Below are positions 59,753-64,000 of a stretch of DNA of 64,000 bases, piece after piece. Source of the stretch: PLanc-01 sp035342095. Its GTDB lineage: Bacteria > Planctomycetota > Phycisphaerae > Sedimentisphaerales > Anaerobacaceae. The first letter of the stretch is position 1. Each line of letters opens with the position of its first letter. Under the pieces are notes generated by a model. It was not told the origin of the DNA and made no database searches. It saw only the letters and a list, made by a program, of their open reading frames with translations. The stretch spans positions 14,178 through 78,177 of the forward strand of contig DAOQWL010000018.1 of NCBI GenBank assembly GCA_035342095.1. The letters are read 5' to 3'. The position numbers were made by a program, and so were the translations under genes.

Positions 59753-60850
59753 ATGGATTTGAAAGACAACGACTATCTGCAAGGCGGTGTTCCCTCCGAT
59801 TCCAGACCTCAAGGCCCGATGCCGGGCGCCGTCGAACCCCCTCGCAGCATCCCGCCGTATCCACCGTATCCGCCCGCCCCGGAGCGACGCCGCAGGTTCA
59901 GCGGCTGGCGGGTTCTCTGGGGCATTCTGTTCGGCCTGTCCGTCCTGGCGAACATCGGCCTGTTTCTCCTCCTGCTCGGCGCCATGATCGTCCTGGCAGG
60001 CACCGGCGGGGGATACGGAACGAACGTCCTGCGCGAGGGCCCGCGGAACAGCCGGATCGCGGTGATCGACATCGAAGGCATCATCGACGAGTCGCAGGCC
60101 GAGAACGTCCATCGCCAGCTCGAAACCGCCGGGAAGGATTCCGCGATCAAGGGCATCATCGTCCGCGTGAACTCGCCGGGCGGCACGATCGCCGCCAGCG
60201 ACCGCATCTACCGCGAGATCGTCGAGTATCGCACACAACAGGGCCGGCCCGCGGTGGCCTTCATGCAGGGACTCGCGGCCTCCGGCGGGTACTACGCCTG
60301 CGTCGCGTGTGAGCAGATCGTCGCGGAACCGACCGCCATCACCGGCTCCATCGGCGTCGTCATGAGCCATTTCGTCTTTCAGGACCTGCTCGAGAACAAG
60401 CTGGGAGTCCAGCCGGTGTTCTTGACGAAAGGACAGAAGAAAGACTGGCCCAGCTCGTTCCGAAAACCGTCCGCGGAAGAGCTGGCGTACATCGACAACC
60501 GCCTGCTCGAACCCGCCTACCAGCGGTTCATCAATGTCGTCCGAGAGGGACGCAAACAGGTGCTCTCTGCACAGGAGGTCTCGAAACTGGCCGACGGGAG
60601 CATCTACGTCGCCGACCAGGCCCGAGCGGTCGAGCTCATCGACGAGATCGGGTACCTGGACGACGCGATCACGATGGTCAAGAACCAGGCGGGGATCAAG
60701 AACGCCCAGGTCATCGAGTATCGCAAGCCCTTGTCGTTCATGGACCTTCTGATGGCTCAGGGCAAGAAGACGAGCATCCTGCCCCTGGACCGCGCCAAGC
60801 TGTTCGAGCTGTGTACGCCGCAGGTGCTGTATCTGTGGAACGCTTACTGA
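59753..60850 (+). CDS. sppA: Signal peptide peptidase SppA, short (36K) type
   Basis: 365 residues from ATG 59753, with AAGGAG 7 bases upstream. A Pro-rich N-terminus (IPPYPPYPPAPERRRR) precedes one transmembrane helix (GILFGLSVLANIGLFLLLLG). The ClpP-like fold has VRVNSPGGTIAASD, the nucleophile Ser in GLAASGGYYACVA (about residue 177) and TGSIGVVMSHFVF; the general-base Lys is in TKGQKKDWPSSFR. It degrades signal-peptide remnants or membrane-proximal peptides at the outer face of the inner membrane. Confidence 0.93.
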   Translation: MDLKDNDYLQGGVPSDSRPQGPMPGAVEPPRSIPPYPPYPPAPERRRRFSGWRVLWGILFGLSVLANIGLFLLLLGAMIVLAGTGGGYGTNVLREGPRNSRIAVIDIEGIIDESQAENVHRQLETAGKDSAIKGIIVRVNSPGGTIAASDRIYREIVEYRTQQGRPAVAFMQGLAASGGYYACVACEQIVAEPTAITGSIGVVMSHFVFQDLLENKLGVQPVFLTKGQKKDWPSSFRKPSAEELAYIDNRLLEPAYQRFINVVREGRKQVLSAQEVSKLADGSIYVADQARAVELIDEIGYLDDAITMVKNQAGIKNAQVIEYRKPLSFMDLLMAQGKKTSILPLDRAKLFELCTPQVLYLWNAY

Positions 60851-60884
60851 GCACCCGAGCAGAGATCCGTATCCAGTGCATGTC

Positions 60885-60904
60885 ACCCCCGCGAAGGCGG
60901 GGGT
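60885..60904. repeat. REP-like palindrome
   Basis: ACCCCCGC pairs perfectly with GCGGGGGT around GAAG. The surrounding bases read VTPAKAGVH in one frame and DPRLRGGD in the other, the classic appearance of REP/REPIN-type extragenic palindromes known from many bacterial genomes. It is between sppA and a hydrolase gene. Confidence 0.6.
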
Positions 60905-60929
60905 CCACGCTTCGGATGGAGTACGACAT

Positions 60930-62384
60930 ATGAGATGCACAGAGCACTGCTGCTCACACGTCGCGGGATGCATTCTTCTCGCATTGGCCCTGGTTGCCGG
61001 GCTGACCCGCGACACAGCAGGTGCTGAATCCGTGGCACGTCCCGCCCTGGGCCTGATCGCCGTCAGCCCGGATGGCCAGGGCTTCATCGACCAGTCTTCA
61101 TACGAGCGATACGTCCCGTTCGGCACGAACTACTACGACCCCCACACAGGCTGGGCCCCCAAGATCTGGCGGCAGTTCGATCCGAATCACGTCGCCCGTC
61201 ACTTCGAGATCATGAGCGAGTTGGGCGTCAACTGCGCGAGGATCTTCCTGACGGCCGCCACGTTCCAGCCGGACGCGAACACGATGGACGAAGGGGCATT
61301 GAAAAAGCTCGACGCGATGATCGCCATCGCCCGACGCGCCGGCGTCCGCCTGATCCTCACCGGCCCCGATCACTGGGAAGGTAGTCCCCCCTACTGGAAG
61401 CCTGACCGATTCGCGGGCGAGCAGGCCCTCCAAGCCCTGGATGCTTTCTGGCGAACTCTCGGCCAGCGATATCGCGGCGAGCCCGCCATCTTCGCCTGGG
61501 ACCTGCTGAACGAGCCGCACCTGCCCTGGTCCGTCGAGACGTGGCGGCCAAGATGGAACGCGTGGCTCGCGGCCAAGTACAAGGACCGCGAGGGTCTGAA
61601 ATCCGCATGGATAGGCGCGCTCGGAGACGGAGAATCATGGGGAGACGTCGCTGTGCCCCAGGACAAGGCAGCACAAGGCGATCCGCGTCTGCTCGACTGG
61701 CAGCTCTTCCGCGAGCATCTGGCGGATGAATGGGTCCGCCGGCAGGTCGAGGCGATCCGCAAGGCCGATTCGACGCACATGGTGACTGTCGGCTATATCC
61801 AGTGGTCCTATCCGCTCGTGCGGACGGGCAATCCGAGCCTGTACGCCGCCTTCAATCCCAGGCGGCAGGTCCGGTGGCTGGACTTCGTCTGCATGCACTT
61901 CTACCCGCTGCTGGGTCGGCCCTTCGAATCGCAGGAGGCATGGGACAGGAACCTTGCCTACTTGCAGACAGTTCTCGCCTATTGTCACGTCGGCAAGCCG
62001 GTGGTTCTCGGCGAGTTCGGCTGGTACGGCGGCGGCGCGGTGCGCGGGCAACCGCCTCTGACTGAAGATCAGCAGGTGCGCTGGATCGCCGCGGAGATCG
62101 AGGCGTCGCGGCGTTGGGCGACTGGCTGGCTCTCCTGGCCCTTTGCGGACACGCCGGAGTCCACCGATATGAGCCAGTTCGGCGGACTCGTCCGATCCGA
62201 TCTGACGATCAAGCCGTGGGGCGAACGGTTCAAAGCCTATGCGTCGCAACTGACCACGCTGCCCCAGCCAACGCCGAAGCTGCCCGCTTTCAACTTCACG
62301 CCGTCTTTGACGATGCCTGCCGAGAATCTGCCCTCTCTGCACGAGGACTACGCCAATCGAATCCGATCGGCAATCCAACGGTAG
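60930..62384 (+). CDS. Secreted GH5-like glycoside hydrolase
   Basis: 484 residues from ATG 60930 (TGGAG upstream). Signal peptide AGCILLALALVAGLTRDTAG. TIM-barrel landmarks: VPFGTNYYDPHTGW, ELGVNCARIFLTAATFQPDA, the acid/base in FAWDLLNEPHLPW, VCMHFYPLLGRP, and the nucleophile in VVLGEFGWYGGGAV. This is the clan GH-A pattern of GH5 mannanase/cellulase-like proteins. The substrate is not known. It may be expressed with sppA or from its own promoter; none is evident. Confidence 0.85.
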   Translation: MRCTEHCCSHVAGCILLALALVAGLTRDTAGAESVARPALGLIAVSPDGQGFIDQSSYERYVPFGTNYYDPHTGWAPKIWRQFDPNHVARHFEIMSELGVNCARIFLTAATFQPDANTMDEGALKKLDAMIAIARRAGVRLILTGPDHWEGSPPYWKPDRFAGEQALQALDAFWRTLGQRYRGEPAIFAWDLLNEPHLPWSVETWRPRWNAWLAAKYKDREGLKSAWIGALGDGESWGDVAVPQDKAAQGDPRLLDWQLFREHLADEWVRRQVEAIRKADSTHMVTVGYIQWSYPLVRTGNPSLYAAFNPRRQVRWLDFVCMHFYPLLGRPFESQEAWDRNLAYLQTVLAYCHVGKPVVLGEFGWYGGGAVRGQPPLTEDQQVRWIAAEIEASRRWATGWLSWPFADTPESTDMSQFGGLVRSDLTIKPWGERFKAYASQLTTLPQPTPKLPAFNFTPSLTMPAENLPSLHEDYANRIRSAIQR

Positions 62385-62415
62385 AATCCCATCCGTCCGA
62401 TTCGTCCCATAGGCC

Positions 62416-63825
62416 CTATTCCCCAGCCCATGGAGAATCGCTCGAAATCTCCCCGAACAGCGTCAAAGGCGAGGTCCGCATGATCCGGACCTGGGCGAAC
62501 CGGCCCGCCAGCGAGGCAGGCCCGTTGAAGACCACGATGCAATCCTTCGAGGTCCGACCCATCAACTGCGGATGGTCCTGGCCGTCCACGGGATTGACGT
62601 GCGATTTCTTGCTCAGGCCTTCGACCAGGACCGTGACATCCAGGCCCAGGAAGTCCCGGCTCAGCTCGTCGCAGATCTCTTCCTGCACCGCCAGCAGCTC
62701 GACGTTTCGTCGCTGCTTGACCTCTTCCGGAATCGTATCGGCCAGGCGACGGTCGGCGGTCGTACCCGGACGCGGCGAGTACTTGAACACGAAGCAGTTC
62801 TTGTACCGGGCCCTGCGGACGAGGTCCACAGTCGCCTGGAAATCCTCCTCCGTCTCGTCGGGGAAGCCGACGATGAAGTCGCCCGCCAGTGCGATGTCCG
62901 GCACGATGTCCCTCGCCTTGTCGAGCATGTCCAGGTAGTGTCCTGCGGTATAGTGGCGATTCATCGCGCGCAGGATGCGGTCCGACCCGCTCTGGGCGGG
63001 CATGTGCAAATACCGGCAGACCTTCAGAGAATCCGCCATCACGCGAAGGATGTCTTCATAGTGCTCATCGCGCGGGTAGCTCGTCACGAACTTGATCCAC
63101 TCGATTCCGGAGACCTCGCAGGCCATGTCGAGCAGGTCCGCCAGGCTGTAGGTCTTCTCGCCGTCGCGGTACTCGTAGGAGTTCACCGTCTGGCCGAGGA
63201 ACGTCACCTGTCGGACGCCGGCATCCGCCAGCCTTCGCACCTGCTCGAGGATCGCATGGGGCGACCGGCACGCCTCCGGGCCGCGGACATAGGGCACGAC
63301 GCAGTACGTACAGAAGTAATTGCACCCGCGCATCACGCGGACGAACGCCTGGCCAGGAATCTGCCGGTCGAGGACGCTGTACGTCGATTCGAAGTCATCC
63401 AGGACGGGATCCCCTTGCACCGCCGGAGAGCGAATCTCTTCCGTGACGGCCAGTCGCTTCTCCTTGTGGACAATCGCGTCGGCAATCAGAGCGGAAAGCT
63501 GCGGGATCTGGGCCGGGCCGCACACAATGTCCACCGCGTCGTGTTCGAGCAGCTTGTCGCCCAGCCGTTGGGCCATGCAGCCGATGACCGCGACGACCAG
63601 GCCGGGTCGATGCTGCTTCAGATGCTTCAGATGGCCCAGGTTCGACAGAACCCGATCCTCCGCGTGCTGGCGGACGGAGCACGTGTTGATGACGACCGCG
63701 TCGGCGTCCTTGACGCCCTCGGTCAGACGGAACCCCGCGTCCCGCAGCGCGGACGCAACGAGTCCGGTGTCCAGCTTGTTCATCTGACAGCCGAAGCTCT
63801 TGATATGTACGGCACGATGCTCCAT
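62416..63825 (-). CDS. miaB: tRNA-2-methylthio-N6-dimethylallyladenosine synthase MiaB
   Basis: 469 residues from ATG 63825; ATG 63846 and TTG 63855 are in-frame options. The N-terminal UPF0004 domain has three cluster Cys in KSFGCQMN, INTCSVR and VIGCMAQ. The radical-SAM site is CNYFCTYC (about residues 160-167) followed by VVPYVRG. The C-terminal TRAM domain includes LDVTVLVEG and MGRTSKDCIVVFNG. The protein methylthiolates i6A37 in tRNAs. All Cys are present. It is convergent with the GH5-like gene, 31 bp apart. Confidence 0.95.
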   Translation of the reverse strand: MEHRAVHIKSFGCQMNKLDTGLVASALRDAGFRLTEGVKDADAVVINTCSVRQHAEDRVLSNLGHLKHLKQHRPGLVVAVIGCMAQRLGDKLLEHDAVDIVCGPAQIPQLSALIADAIVHKEKRLAVTEEIRSPAVQGDPVLDDFESTYSVLDRQIPGQAFVRVMRGCNYFCTYCVVPYVRGPEACRSPHAILEQVRRLADAGVRQVTFLGQTVNSYEYRDGEKTYSLADLLDMACEVSGIEWIKFVTSYPRDEHYEDILRVMADSLKVCRYLHMPAQSGSDRILRAMNRHYTAGHYLDMLDKARDIVPDIALAGDFIVGFPDETEEDFQATVDLVRRARYKNCFVFKYSPRPGTTADRRLADTIPEEVKQRRNVELLAVQEEICDELSRDFLGLDVTVLVEGLSKKSHVNPVDGQDHPQLMGRTSKDCIVVFNGPASLAGRFAQVRIMRTSPLTLFGEISSDSPWAGE

Positions 63826-63983
63826 AGCACCCACAGGATAGGGCATCCGCGCCAAAGAATCAAATCGGATGCAGGCATGCAGGCGCTGTTGAGTACATGT
63901 CCGTTTGTGCGTCGCTCGACCGTTAGGCGTCGGTAATCAATAAAAGTAGCAAGTCGAACCGGGAGTTGGTATGATTGCGGGAT

Positions 63984-64000
63984 ATGAAAACCGACACTCA
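63984..64000 (+). CDS. Possible start of a further gene (5 codons visible)
   Basis: ATG AAA ACC GAC ACT follows a purine-rich GCGGGAT; the window ends here. A TATGAT about ten bases upstream could be a -10. Only five full codons are visible, so this is a guess. Confidence 0.25.

Overview
The window reads as one stretch of a moderately GC-rich chromosome from a planctomycete, most likely class Phycisphaerae (Sedimentisphaerales-like). The inference rests on prepilin-like proteins that pair an N-terminal FTLIELLVV signal with a C-terminal 'NRH-x-GYVN-x-LFLDWSVR ... GLKELW-x-LKW' block, on an exosortase-associated EpsI protein, on a compact type II secretion operon with a PilM-like GspL, and on many large secreted glycoside hydrolases. 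No rRNA or tRNA gene was seen.

Region 1 (1-18.4 kb, all minus strand) is an exopolysaccharide locus transcribed leftwards. In transcription order it holds an EpsI-family protein, a DegT-type sugar aminotransferase, a Wzx-type flippase, a WecF-like (GT56) transferase, a GT2, a left-handed beta-helix acyltransferase, a GT4, an O-antigen-polymerase-like membrane protein, another GT2, a damaged SGNH gene, an AlgI-type MBOAT O-acyltransferase with a second SGNH protein, a third GT2, a Gfo/Idh/MocA oxidoreductase, an NAD-dependent epimerase, a PssD/PssE (Alg14/Alg13-like) pair, and the start of a nucleotide-sugar dehydrogenase. Many genes overlap by a few bases. Together they look like a complete activate-assemble-flip-polymerise-acetylate pathway.

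Region 2 (18.4-24.2 kb, plus) is a divergent pair: a ~1500-residue secreted multidomain protein ending in a GGGGCS / hydrophobic / RRR tail, overlapping a CPBP (Rce1-like) glutamic intramembrane protease. This looks like a sorting-signal plus processing-protease dyad.

Region 3 (24.4-35.2 kb, plus) is a type II secretion operon in the order gspC-D-E-F-G-I-J-K-L-M.

Region 4 (35.2-49.1 kb, plus) is the most unusual part: an array of little-known secreted proteins directly downstream of the secretion operon. Three related modules each contain a small beta-rich secreted protein and a large secreted helical-repeat-like protein. Two of the modules also carry an unusual pseudopilin and a small protein with an SRRAAVG signal. 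A repeated ~250-290 bp leader occurs three times in it. Each copy has a sigma70-type promoter, a hairpin that buries the Shine-Dalgarno, and a GTG just after it. The third copy cuts off one of the array genes. The array ends with a Cys-rich, poly-acidic small protein.

Region 5 (49.2-64 kb) holds a cold-shock protein, a small SAP-like protein, four secreted glycoside-hydrolase-like proteins (one GH50 agarase-like, one GH5-like, one clan-A-like with a CBM, one 1220-residue protein I cannot place), a DUF2156-type protein, an SppA peptidase with a strong promoter, MiaB, and possibly the start of a further gene.
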